Below are positions 33,384 to 43,879 of a DNA stretch of 64,000 nt, piece by piece. A program made the position numbers and the translations under genes. The notes beneath the pieces were generated by a model. That model saw only the letters and a list, made by a program, of their open reading frames with translations, did no database searches and was not told the origin of the DNA. The DNA is taken from the NCBI GenBank assembly GCA_031308135.1, contig JAHLJT010004567.1, forward strand, positions 134,492,991 through 134,556,990, written 5' to 3'. Each line of letters begins with the position of its first letter. The first letter of the stretch is position 1. Source of the stretch: Acheta domesticus. Lineage: Eukaryota; Arthropoda; Insecta; Orthoptera; Gryllidae.

Positions 33384-35425
33384 GCTCGTATTTCTTCCAT
33401 TTTCTGTTCGCACGTCCGCACACAATACTGCCAAGAAAAAACATTATGCGAGTCGGAAAGTTAGTCGTTACCTCGAAAAGGAAGTGTTTTCTCACATTGA
33501 ATGAAAGGACTTGTTTTGTGAGATTCTTCCGGAACGTAGGTTCAATTTCTTCCCTTAAATCTTACTTCGCGAGGTTCTAAAAATAAATATAAATCAGTAC
33601 TACTGAAGAACTTCCTGAAAGAAGGGGTTTTCCAACTTCGAACGGAAGCTTCAATGTTCTCAGGGTTTTCCGAAATGAAGACTCAATGTCTTCCTTTGAA
33701 ATCCGCATCGTGAGGTATGAACTTTCTTGCCCGACACATGAAAACATTCAACTAATTACTCATTTGCTTTGCTACGAACGACACGTATTGTTTTTGTACC
33801 TTTCGTGGAATGTAGTATCTGTTCTCCCCCTCGCCCTCTCCCTTCCTTTCTTTTACCTGTCTCGCAGAAGCTTTGATAGTTACCTTTCCAATCCAACCTC
33901 TGATCAAATGGTCAGTAAATTCAATGATTACAATTAACATTTTTTAAATTTCTACTAAGAGAGCAATGTCACCGTAAACCGTTTTGAAATTTGATAAAAA
34001 AGTGAAAATTGCTTAATATGAGAAACAGACACTATGCATAAACCTGTCTATCTATCTGGTGCATTGCAAAATCTAGGTGCATTGCAAAATCCATCAACAT
34101 GTTTGACTACCATTATCCGTTGTACTGTTTATTAGGCCGATTGACTAACAAGCAAGTGAATACATGTTTACCTTCGTGCGATAAGCGTAGGTCTACAACA
34201 TTTCACACTGATATGATCCTCAAGGAATAATCACACATCCTTCATTAATGTAAAATAAATGACAATTTTCCTTTTCAGACACAAAGTCTGGACAGGACAT
34301 TATTAGATAAGGCAACTTATACATAGTACGGACGAAATATTTTGTCGTATTGCACAATTAAAAACTTCAGAGAAAAGAAAGATAATACGATTGGCTCTGC
34401 GAACAAAATCACGTATATCTTTACTGAATTTGCATCGTATTGTTTTCTCTCAAATTATATCACATATTTTTTCTAATTTATTTTTGCTTCGAATATCTAT
34501 TTCGGTAGTATTTTGGCGAGAAAAAACACGTTATTCTAAGAGACGTCAAGTTTGTTTACACTTGGATTAGCGGTAGGAAAGGTAATAAAAGCAGTTTACA
34601 GCGCGAAACGTTTTACACAAATCAAATGGAAAAGAACGGTGGTATTGTGAAGTTGAGAGGTAGAAATGCTAACATTTCAAAATAAGTGCAAATCCAGAGC
34701 ACCTCGTATTTTCTCCGCCAGTGAAAGAGATTACCGTACATCCAACGCACAAAGACGAATGGGATAATACCTCCCCTAGTATAAACCCATGACGTAAGCG
34801 AGTGCTGAGAACCTTGTCCCAAAAGAAAGACGTCGTAGTTTTCGCAGACAAAACACGCGATTCAGTGACTGTTGGTACAGTCGCTCTCAATCCACCAAGC
34901 ACCCTGACATTTCAAATTTAAGTGTTTCTGACGAACAAGGTTTAATCATTATTAAAAAAAATAATTTGAGAGAGATAATGCATAAAACATTTAACGTTTA
35001 GAAAGCATGCTGTTCGTAATCTAAAATATTTCCCTTGTGTAAATTGTACATTATATTCTTCACAATATAAGTAAAATTCTCAAAACAAGTGGTTTTTATA
35101 TCCAAAACGTTTCTAAGCATGTATTTAATTACTAGTGAGAAAAAGTTCGAGTTCTAAAAAGAAAAAGGGTACAGAAATGAGAAAAAAGGAAACAAATAAC
35201 GTTATTCAGCACGTATTCTGAGAGAAAACTCTTAGATAGATGACAGATGATAGATGATAATTGCAGTTAATTAACATATGATATTTTTAAGAGGACATTT
35301 AACTGCATTTAACTTACAGCAAGCTATCGACCGCCCGCAATCATTTCTTCCCCAGCTTGGTCTTATGCTTGAGGTACGAATATGAGCTTCTCCCCGTCCA
35401 CCACTCCACCTCCAGTGTTTCATTT
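33384..35425. other. AT-rich non-coding stretch
   Basis: No recognised gene or element. At 34057-34091 the string GGTGCATTGCAAAATC occurs twice in tandem. Confidence 0.45.
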
Positions 35426-35427
35426 CT

Positions 35428-35430
35428 AAT

Positions 35431-35476
<46 letters not shown>
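35428..35476 (+). repeat. (TAA)n microsatellite
   Basis: About 16 units of TAA/AAT, directly followed by ATGCCTTTATTCAG. That string recurs at 35826 and, as ATGTCTTTATT after another (TAA)n, at 36663. Read on the minus strand these are AATAAAGGCAT followed by (TTA)n, as expected for retroposon 3' ends (inference). Confidence 0.85.
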
Positions 35477-35478
<2 letters not shown>

Positions 35479-35489
35479 TGCCTTTATTC

Positions 35490-35700
35490 AGCCGGTTCGG
35501 AAAGCGGAGATCGCTAAGCCAGTAGGGCAGTAGTACCGTAACGATCTCGGATGGAAGGATCCGGGTGCGAGTTCCGCCTCGGGCATGGGTGTGTTGTGTG
35601 TGTCTATTTCAAATTCATCATTCATCATCACCATCATCATCATCATCATTTCACCCCATCCCCCAGGGCTAACAACGCTGGAGTATAAAAATGGAATCAG
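35490..35700 (+). mobile_element. candidate second tRNA-derived SINE (SINE-B)
   Basis: Plus strand: a possible A box around GCTAAGCCAGTAGGGC near 35512, and a B-box-like GGTGCGAGTTCC near 35566 followed by CGGGCATGGGTGTG. B box followed by a GGGCATG(T)GTGTGTG string is a layout I know from arthropod tRNA-type SINEs. A (CAT)n run follows near 35620-35650. Ends are not defined. Confidence 0.5.
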
Positions 35701-36639
35701 CATTAAAATGCCTATTTCCCCATATAGAAAAAGAAACTTGCACCTACCCCGATAATCAAGTCAGAGCCCCGGTGGAAGCACGTATCGCGTGGCCCCATGA
35801 TGGCCGATTCGCGAAACAAAAAAAATGCCTTTATTCAGTGGTGACACTCGGAACTTAAGTCCTGCTCTTCTGTCTGATCTCGAAAGTATCCGACAGAACC
35901 GCGAGTTCGTAGATGCCAGGTCAGAGACCGTCCTGAGCTGTAGCTCCATTGATCTGCGATACGAAGACAGAGAGGGGTGGGGAAGGGAGAGCGGCCCTGA
36001 AAGTCTGAAATTGTAGGGAGATTGCTCATCGATCGTACTTCTGCGGCCTGATTAATGTTATGTTATTCTCCTACTCCGCTGGTCTCCATGGTACTGTCGT
36101 TAGATTTGATGATGCAATAACCCGAGATGTGCAGAGTAATGGGCATGATTACTGGTCAGATAGAATAGGTGATAGAGGGAGACGCAGATGAGACGGGTAA
36201 ACCCAACGAAGCACTGCCGTAATTGACGCCTGCAGACCACAAATACTCTGATTCCTGTACCTACAAGAAGAAAAGAAGCACACAGATCGCTGTTCGAAGG
36301 ATCGCGTCTTCGTATGCATAATTGAAATGCATTGTTGAAAATCTAATAATCAAAATTTGCTATATTTACAGCATTTTCAACCTAATAACCCACCCAATAA
36401 CCCACCCTCCTTTCGCATATAGCTTAAGAATCGCTTAGGTTGTGAATTTCATGTGTTATTTGTACACTAGTAAGAGATAATGACCCACTTAAGCCGTGTT
36501 AATTACAGTTCAAAAACATTGTCGCTGTTCATAAGATGATAGTAAGTATGAAGTTGTTTTTATTATTACATAGATGTCGTAAAATGTGCAAAATTTTGCC
36601 TGTTCTCAATAAGGCAAGGTCTTACACTTCCGAATCTTT

Positions 36640-37090
36640 TAAAATAATAATAATAATAATAATGTCTTTATTAATGGCGACTCTCAGGCCATAGGGCCTG
36701 CTCTTCCGCCTAACCACCCAATCTACATTAATACAGAGTAGTAATCTTTTAAGAGGGAGAGGACCAGCTGTACAGTTACGTCTGGGAGAGCAAAACTAGG
36801 GAACACCTCGGCATACGCCTTAAGCGAGTGAGCAAACCCAGAAAACCTCAATCAGGATGGCGGCTTAAGGCCCAACATTTAAAAAAACAAAGAGAGAAGT
36901 GGAAGAGAGGGGAAACAGATAGAAATGAAGAAAATCCGAAGGAGAAAGAAGAGAGACTAAAAGGGGGGACAACTGTACATTTATGACAGGGAGTGCAAAA
37001 TAAGCGACCATCCCGGCGTACGCCTTAAGCGATTGAGTCAACCCAGAAAAATCTCAATCAGGATGGCGGCTTAAGGCCGAACATTAAAAG
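36640..37090. repeat. (TAA)n-adjacent repeat with a roughly 210-bp tandem duplication
   Basis: A short (AAT)n at 36642-36662 leads into ATGTCTTTATTAATGGCGAC. From about 36750 two related blocks follow, one near 36760-36885 and one near 36966-37085. They share CATACGCCTTAAGCGA/CGTACGCCTTAAGCGA, AACCCAGAAAA, CTCAATCAGGATGGCGGC and TTAAGGCC. The spacing between corresponding strings is about 200-210 bp. It is probably a fragment of a retroposon with internal duplication; family not recognised. Confidence 0.7.
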
Positions 37091-37396
37091 AGCAGAATGT
37101 GATATACACAGTAGTGAAAGAGAAGAGAAAGATATTCCAAGGGGAAGTCATCAAGAAAAAATGGGGAAATTTGTGAGAGAGAGAAAGGGAAGGGAGAAGA
37201 AGCGAAGAAAAGGAGGAAGAAGAAGTAGGCGGAAGAAGTCAAATTATTCCAGAGACGTTACACCACTACATTCGGTTTACATGAGCACTTTACATAAGTA
37301 TAAAACCATTTTTAACACCAGAGAAATACAATAAACTATGGGTTAATAGTAACAATAATTTAAAATACAATATTGACAGTATTCAGTAAATGACCT

Positions 37397-39350
37397 TGTT
37401 AGCACATTTTGGTCGGCGCGGACAAAGTTCCTGTGACTTCCGCCCACCTGGGCACTCTTTGTGGTATTCCCGCCAAATTATGGGAGTTCCATGCTGCACC
37501 AGTGTTTTATGGGGGCGCCAACTCAAAAATTCGCGCCTCCCACTTAAAAAATTAATTAATTAAGAAATTAATTAATAATTGTTCCCCCGCGCCTCTAAGC
37601 ATGGAGCGTCGTATTCCGCCGCGCGGCTTCACCCACGCCGCCGACACCGATGACGTCACGTCGACATCACCACCGTCACCGTCACCGCCGCCGCCGCCGC
37701 TGACGTTGCCGGCGGGGCCGGCGCCGCTGCCACCACCACCACCGTTGCCGCCCTTATCTCCCCCCCCCGCCTCCGTCCGTCCGCCCCTCCGCCGGCCGGC
37801 CGGCTAGCCACCCCCTGCCATTCGCCCGGTGTCATTCTCGGGGCGGTGGTCAGGGCGGGCGTGGCTGGCGGGCTGAGTGCTGGGTGGAGTTGGTCAACGA
37901 CGGAACGGGCAGTGCGGTGGGCAGCTTATCGCTCCACACGGGAATGCTCAAAAACTTTGGCGTGAAGCATTCCCGTCGGCGAAGGGGCATTTCTTCTATG
38001 TGCATTGAGACCCTCTACTAGACAGCAGTGTAAAAAGGAGGAGCTGTGGTACTATGAGAGTAGTCTGGTTTGAAAAATCTAGGCATATGTGCCTCGTAGG
38101 CTGCAATACATTCTGCAATGTTTACAATAATTTAATTTTTCTTACTGTATCAGTCAAGTAGCCTCGCCTAGTCAGTGTACCTTTCATTTTGTGTTTCCAT
38201 AGCAATGCAAGAGTTTTGTGAAATTGTTAAAGTTTTTAGTATTCTTTGACAGACCTAGGATTTTGGGTAATTCTTACATACATTTTTAGAAACAAATCCC
38301 ATAGCTCCAATAACAATTGGAATGACCTGTATTTTCACGCCCCACATCCGGCTAACCTCAGTTTCCATACTTTACTTTTACGTATCTTTGCCTCCTTCAT
38401 TATGACGCGTCGTAACGAAGTTCTTAACGCACGTTCTTAACGCACGGCGTAGATATAATTTTTTCTCCAAATTCCTGATATTAATGTTTGTTTGGTTTGT
38501 ACAATCAGTATGGATTTTCTGATCACATAATATTGTACACAGTCGAACATAAGTGACACGCTTTGCTGAGTGATCGTGTCTTGGAACCAGGCACCAGAAA
38601 CCACGCAGATTTTTGCCACTTTCAGAGCTTTACAGATCTGTCCTTGGAAGTATCTATAGACTATCGTGCCATTTCGTGTGTTCGAACGATTCTAAAATTG
38701 GACAAGCAAAGACGATGTGATCAATTGTTTCAATCTGTTTCTGACAAATTCGATATTTATAATCTTGGGAAAAGTTTTGAAACCGCTTTATTGTAATGTT
38801 GTGCTATCAACGTCTACTATTGGGCACCACTGCATCCGATTCTAGTTTATTTCTTCCCAAGCCAGATAAATCGTCTTTGTTGATCTGTATGTTACCCATT
38901 TTTATATATTGTTCAAAGAGTGGTTTGTGTCTCCATGATTTATTTAACATGTTTTGCGAGAAGCATCAGCAGTTCAGTGTATATTACGCAGGCCGTTCAG
39001 TTTTCGTCGCAGTGTTTCTTGCAACATTTACAATATCTCTATCCGAACTCTTCCGGTCAAATTAATGACAATCCTCATACGTGCATCATCTTGATGACTG
39101 ATAACATATTTTCCTTTTCCACCCATTGTTTAGTGCCATGAAGCGTCAATTTATCTGAGTAGTCTCCCTCTTTTGCGTTACACAAAGCCTGTGAACATTA
39201 ATTCGCGAATAGATGACGTGCTGCAATGAAGAGAGCTTTCTCGTCTTTTGGTCCTTGGTTCTAATTTCTTATTTAGTCCAGACCAAAGCTGTACTCGGCT
39301 GCAGGTACCGCAAGCCTACCTATTTCGAACATTTTGTTCCTAGAACTTAG
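37397..39350 (-). mobile_element. R4-like non-LTR retrotransposon 3' portion, copy B
   Basis: Read 5'-3' on the minus strand from about 39350. A broken coding region has SWRHKPLFEQY near 38930. Next is a zinc-finger-like block (ETIDHIVFACPIL, near 38715-38675), then a restriction-like endonuclease remnant. Last comes VSRMWGVKIQVIPIVIGAMG at about 38350-38290, a conserved C-terminal string of R4/Dong elements. Stops and frameshifts interrupt it. A GC-rich 3' region of about 850 bp follows and ends at 37397 (CCAAAATGTGCTAACAA). That 3' region matches copy A at 22621-23424, in opposite orientation. The reverse transcriptase palm is not visible, so copy B is 5'-truncated or decayed. Confidence 0.78.
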
Positions 39351-39772
39351 GGCGGAACGCGAGGACGGTTAATCTCATTTAAATATTAATAGATTGATTT
39401 TCCCACGAGATCATGATATACATACATTAATTAGGGAAACACATAGCCTGTCAGCTATATTCCGGATCTCCTACGCTTGCCAGAGAATTTCCAGAACAAT
39501 ACGCCATTTGTGAATAGAAAACAATCGCTGATCTCTAAAGTGATAGACGAGAAAGTAGGAGAAGAAAATAGCGTGTGCGGTTTGTGGCAGTCTAACGTAC
39601 TGCGATGGCATCCGCCTAGAATTGAGAGGAGTAAATCACAGAAACGAGCAACATATCTCAAGAAACATGAAACATATCTCTCAGAGTAACATATCTAAAA
39701 AATTCTTTTTCAAGCAGATCAGTACAACTAAGCTGTTTATTAAGAGACGAAAATCTGCCACCGACGGAAACC

Positions 39773-40135
39773 TCCAGGATCCCACTCCTCCAGGATCCCA
39801 CTCCTCCAGGATCCCACTCCTCCAGGATCCCACTCCTCCAGGATCCCACTCCTCCAGGATCCCACTCCTCCAGGATCCCACTCCTCCAGGATCCCACTCC
39901 TCCAGGATCCCACTCCTCCAGGATCCCACTCCTCCAGGATCCCACTCCTCCAGGACCCCACTCCTCCAGGACCCCACTCCTCCAGGACCCCACTCCTCCA
40001 GGATCCCACTCCTCCAGGATCCCACTCCTCCAGGACCCCACTCCTCCAGGATCCCACTCCTCCAGGATCCCACTCCTCCAGGATCCCAATCCTCCAGGAT
40101 CCCACTACTCCAGGATCCCACTACTCCAGGACTCA
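39773..40135 (+). repeat. 16-bp minisatellite, about 22 copies
   Basis: Unit CCAGGATCCCACTCCT, with GGACCCC variants interspersed in the second half and CACTACT variants at the end. All frames on both strands lack stops, which gives repeat-derived open frames (Gly/Trp/Leu-rich on minus). I reject these as genes. Confidence 0.97.
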
Positions 40136-40189
40136 ATTCGATAGTGACACGATTCCAGTAACTTTCTTGGAGACTCATTCCACAGGCCC

Positions 40190-40600
40190 ACATTAGATGC
40201 CCGGTAGTTCCCCTGACCTCTCCTGCGTAATCGCCGTCCGGCAGCGCGCTCCGACGCGGTACGTCACCGTCAGCGGCGTGCCTCGCGAACACCCGCTGCC
40301 GAAAACGGCTGCGCGTGCGAGCTTCGATCAGCGGCATCAGGAACGCCGGCCGCTGACTCAGGAAGGCACTGTGCTGAGCCGCGCCGCGCCGCGCGGTGCC
40401 GAGGACCCTCCGCCCTCGCCCTCGCCCTCGCCGTCGACGTCGCTTCGCGGAAAGCGGTTAAATGCGGCCGTTACGCGCCCTCACCTGCGCCGCCCGCGCA
40501 ACACTAAACATAGGCTTTACGGCGCCGCGACCGCCTGACCGCTCTGCCCGCCCGCTCGCCGCTGCGCACGCAGCTCGCTGACCACGCTGGAGCCATCGGG
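40190..40600. other. CpG island-like block
   Basis: About 400 bp of dense CpG (CGCGCTCCGACGCGG, GCCGCGCCGCGCCGCGCGG) with a CCCTCG repeat near 40413-40432. It lies between two minisatellites. It could be a promoter-like island or a GC-biased remnant; no transcription start or exon is supported. Confidence 0.55.
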
Positions 40601-40669
40601 CGAAGAACGGGCGAAAGAGAAGGACGAAAAACATGCGGCTTGAAATGGCAACCTAACAGGAAGGGCGTC

Positions 40670-40890
40670 CTGAATGAAAGGGCGACCGGCGTGTAAGGGC
40701 GACCGGCGTGTAAGGGCGACCGGCGTGAAAGGGCGACCGGCGTGAAAGGGCGACCGGCGTGAAAGGGCAACCGGGTGAAAGGGCGACCGGCGTGAAAGGG
40801 CGACCGGCCTAAAAGGCGACCGGCCTGAAAAGGCGACCGGCCTGAAAGGGCGACCGGCCTGAAAGGGCGACCGGCCTGAAAGGGCGACTC
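40670..40890 (+). repeat. 17-bp minisatellite, about 12 copies
   Basis: Unit GGGCGACCGGCGTGAAA in the first half and GGGCGACCGGCCTGAAA in the second, so two variants are segregated along the array. Units of 16 bp occur where a G is missing. Confidence 0.95.
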
Positions 40891-41943
40891 GATAATACTG
40901 AAGAAACATCAACCGCAAGCAACAGCTAAAACGTTTTGGTCGGTAATCTGCATGCTGAGACATCCTTATTGGACATTGGGCAGAGAAAGGATCCGAGCTA
41001 TGCTCTTCAACAACTCCACTTCCCTGAATAAACTGGTGGAGAAATCGTGTACTCACTGAGGTATAGCCATTTTTGAACCGGTCGGTCATCGAACATGATT
41101 CTTCAAGAGTGTCTGCTTTCAACCAATGACAGGGTAAAACAGAAGGCATGGAAAGTGCGAAGCTCCTCCGTGCACTTTCTAAATGTGCACATACTACTAG
41201 CACAGACCCTTCTGTGCAGCTTCTGTGGCGAACTTCAAAATGAAAGCAACATATTCTGAGCGAACTGAAAAGAAATGGGAAACAGTTTTAAAACAGAAGA
41301 ACACGGAACCATAGATGCCAGAGATGGGAGAAAGTGAAGAAACTGGACCGGAGTTCGTGAGGCGAAAATCATGAATTATAAATTACAGGTGAATCACTGG
41401 AAGTCGAGATAAGTGAAAGAGCTCAGTCAGCTTTGAAAGTGTAAGGATTACTGTAGTGTAAATTCTTAAGCGAGCAAAGTAAATATTTTTTAAATGAGTT
41501 AATGGAGTACTTAAAACGAGAAATGTGAGTACAAAGTCTTCAAAATTATTTACGAAATATGTATCGTAAGACATCGTTTTACGACACAAATAATCAGATT
41601 ACAGTGATTCACTTCTGTTCTAATATTTCTTGATGTAAAATTCATCTCAGTATCGTCAAGTTTGATTTTATGTAATTGAAGTGGATAAATGTTTTGACAA
41701 TTGCCCATTAACGTGATTTCAATAGTTATAGTAATAATCAGCTACTAACAGGTGGGCCTGGTTGTCATACGAGTATATTGGGTCGACTCACCCTTTCAGT
41801 GTAAACAAGATGTGTTCTCCAAGGTCCTTCAGTTATTTTCTTAAATTTATCGGCGTTCCGCTATTCTATTTCGGGCCACTCTTCCATTCATTTCCCCCGT
41901 TTTAGACCATTGTGCGCCGCCACGCGCGCTCGTGTGTGCATAC

Positions 41944-41975
<32 letters not shown>

Positions 41976-42504
41976 CGGCAAGCGACTACGAGTTCCACCC
42001 ATTGACGAGCGGAGATGTTGAACGCAGTGACCGAAACAGCAGCCTGAGTCATGCGTCTTCGCCTTCTCTTTCGAGAGCGACGTCTGACTGACGTCTCTGC
42101 ACCGCTGCGTCGATGCTTCCTCCCAGATTCCGCACGCACCTCCGTCAATTGTTGCACTGAGAAAAAACTATGTCGCTGTTTAAGAGGAAATGCATCACGT
42201 GTCTTCTAATATTACTCTGAAACAACGATTTGGAATACACATAAAAACGAATACCCGTAAATAAGTATTAAATCAGCATTAAATCGCTGATTCCCAATTG
42301 TCGGTTCTCAGCCATTCATATCTTGCCAGCAGACAGCTCTTCACTCCTCTGCACTAACTGCAATATTGCCAAAAAAAAGGCTAAGACTTCTTAGTCTTTA
42401 CGACTATGAAAATATAAGTGTATGACTATTAAAAATTAGGGGGGAGGTAACAATTTATTCAATCTATTAAATATGGAGTGAACGTTTTCTTTCGAAGTTA
42501 ATGA

Positions 42505-42506
<2 letters not shown>
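40891..42506. other. non-coding stretch with a (GT)n microsatellite
   Basis: No gene supported. A (GT)n tract of about 26 bases is at 41944-41971. Open frames on both strands near 41888-42157 are probably compositional. Confidence 0.45.

Positions 42507-42545
<39 letters not shown>
42507..42545 (+). repeat. (ATT)n microsatellite, 3' flank of R4/Dong copy
   Basis: Thirteen ATT units directly abut the 3' end of the minus-strand R4/Dong copy at 42546-42782. Confidence 0.9.
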
Positions 42546-42546
<1 letters not shown>

Positions 42547-42782
42547 TCTAAATCACGACTAAGGATGTTATGTGTCGGCTGAATATAAAATCTACTCCAG
42601 GTTGCAACCAGCTACCTAAGGAGTAGATCTAGGGACTGTCGGCGCCTCTACAATACTTTGCGCAAAATGTGGGCTGTTCCAAATAAAGCGATTTCTTGCA
42701 CTTCCCAGTCTTTTGAATTACCTGGGAGTTTAGACAAGTTCTTACGCAAATTTTGCGGAACAAATCCCAGAGCTCTTCCGTG
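42546..42782 (-). mobile_element. R4/Dong-type retrotransposon 3' end inside a TTA microsatellite
   Basis: Read on the minus strand this matches 58635-58866 closely. Shared strings are GGCTGAATATAAAAT, GGTTGCAACCAGCTACCTAA and TTTGCGCAAAATGTGGGCTG (or complements). The remnant peptide corresponds to the end of the C-terminal domain and contains broken frames. It is only about 237 bp, a strong 5' truncation. Both sides are pure (TTA)n: 42507-42545 at the 3' side and about 42783-42876 at the 5' side, so it inserted in a TAA/TTA repeat. Confidence 0.88.
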
Positions 42783-42812
42783 CTTATTATTATTATATTA
42801 TTTTTATTATTA

Positions 42813-42875
<63 letters not shown>

Positions 42876-42876
42876 G
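42783..42876 (+). repeat. (ATT)n microsatellite, 5' flank of R4/Dong copy
   Basis: About 94 bp of ATT units with a few interruptions at its start (TTATATTATTTTTATT). Low-complexity poly-Ile or poly-Leu frames cross it and are not genes. Confidence 0.9.
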
Positions 42877-43690
42877 CATGTTCTAAATATGCGAGACCTC
42901 CATTCACTCACTCACTCACCCACTCACCCGCTCACTCATTTTCACTGAACTCTGACTCAAGAGGACCAACTCCTTCGGTCGCTGGCATTTCAATGACCTA
43001 CGAGTAAAATCAAAAATACATAATCTCTCGGGAGGGGAACGCTCCACTGAAGCAAACGTCCACGTCTGCAGGTCAAAATGCCGACCCCAGGATGCTGCCT
43101 TCAGAACGGCGCCGCCCTCGCTTGTAAAACTGCGTCGCTAACAAGCTAAGAAGTAGAATTAAAGAGAAACTCATTCGAATTTTTGCATAGTACAAATTGT
43201 TCTCACAATTTTTTATTATCTTTATTTGATAGTAATTAAAAAAAGTTAAAGGCGTATTTCATATTAATACATTCTACATTGTGACTGATCACGTATTTAC
43301 ATACGTTAAATATTCGCTTCTCACGCGTACCGAGATAAGAACTGAGTAGCGCAGTGATTGATTTCGAAGCTACAACTTGCAGTAATGAAAATAGCAGAAC
43401 GATATCTCGATCGACCTAGACCAGTCACGTAAACGACAAACAAATGTTGAACGCTCTCATTCTATGCGAGTCAGCGAGAAGGACAAGACACATTCGTTAG
43501 CAGCGGAGACGTTGCATCAGGAATCAATTTCCATCTATTGCAAAACTACATCGAAAAGGGTCATTCTACGAGGTAAATTTCTGCCTGCGACACTGTTTCA
43601 TTTGGAGAATTTTTCGTGAAATTTTGAGAAAGAAATATATGAGATTTGTAATGTGAAACGTGCACGCACGTACAATGCCTTATACATACA
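42877..43690. other. non-coding stretch
   Basis: Contains a short CACT repeat near 42903-42935 and otherwise nothing recognised. Confidence 0.45.
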
Positions 43691-43691
43691 A

Positions 43692-43878
43692 TAAGATAAT
43701 TGAATAATTCCAGTTGAATAAAATGTAACTTTGTAAACCTAGAAGAAATGCCTTGAATTTGAAAGTCACCAGCACATTTAGTCGCTCGGGAACTAGCCGC
43801 AAGGAATGTTTCCAAGCAACTAAATGTGCTGGTGAATTACAAAGTTACATTTTTACCTGAAATTATTCAATTATCTTG
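43692..43878. mobile_element. foldback / long-TIR MITE-like element, about 187 bp
   Basis: The right arm at 43815-43878 pairs with two blocks of the left arm. The outer block is 43693-43736 (AAGATAATTGAATAATT, then AAATGTAACTTTGTAA). The inner block is 43767-43786 (CACCAGCACATTTAGTCGCT). About 30 unpaired bases separate the two left blocks. The central loop is about 28 bases. No coding capacity. Target duplication is not clear; a TA- or AT-rich flank is present on both sides. Confidence 0.78.
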
Positions 43879-43879
43879 T

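Noticed and set aside
39622..40337. Open frames up to 218 residues on both strands
   Set aside because: Translation of the 16-bp minisatellite and the neighbouring CpG-rich block.
40517..41203. 228-residue minus-strand open frame
   Set aside because: Its centre is the 17-bp minisatellite and the rest has no recognisable motif or coding-like codon use.
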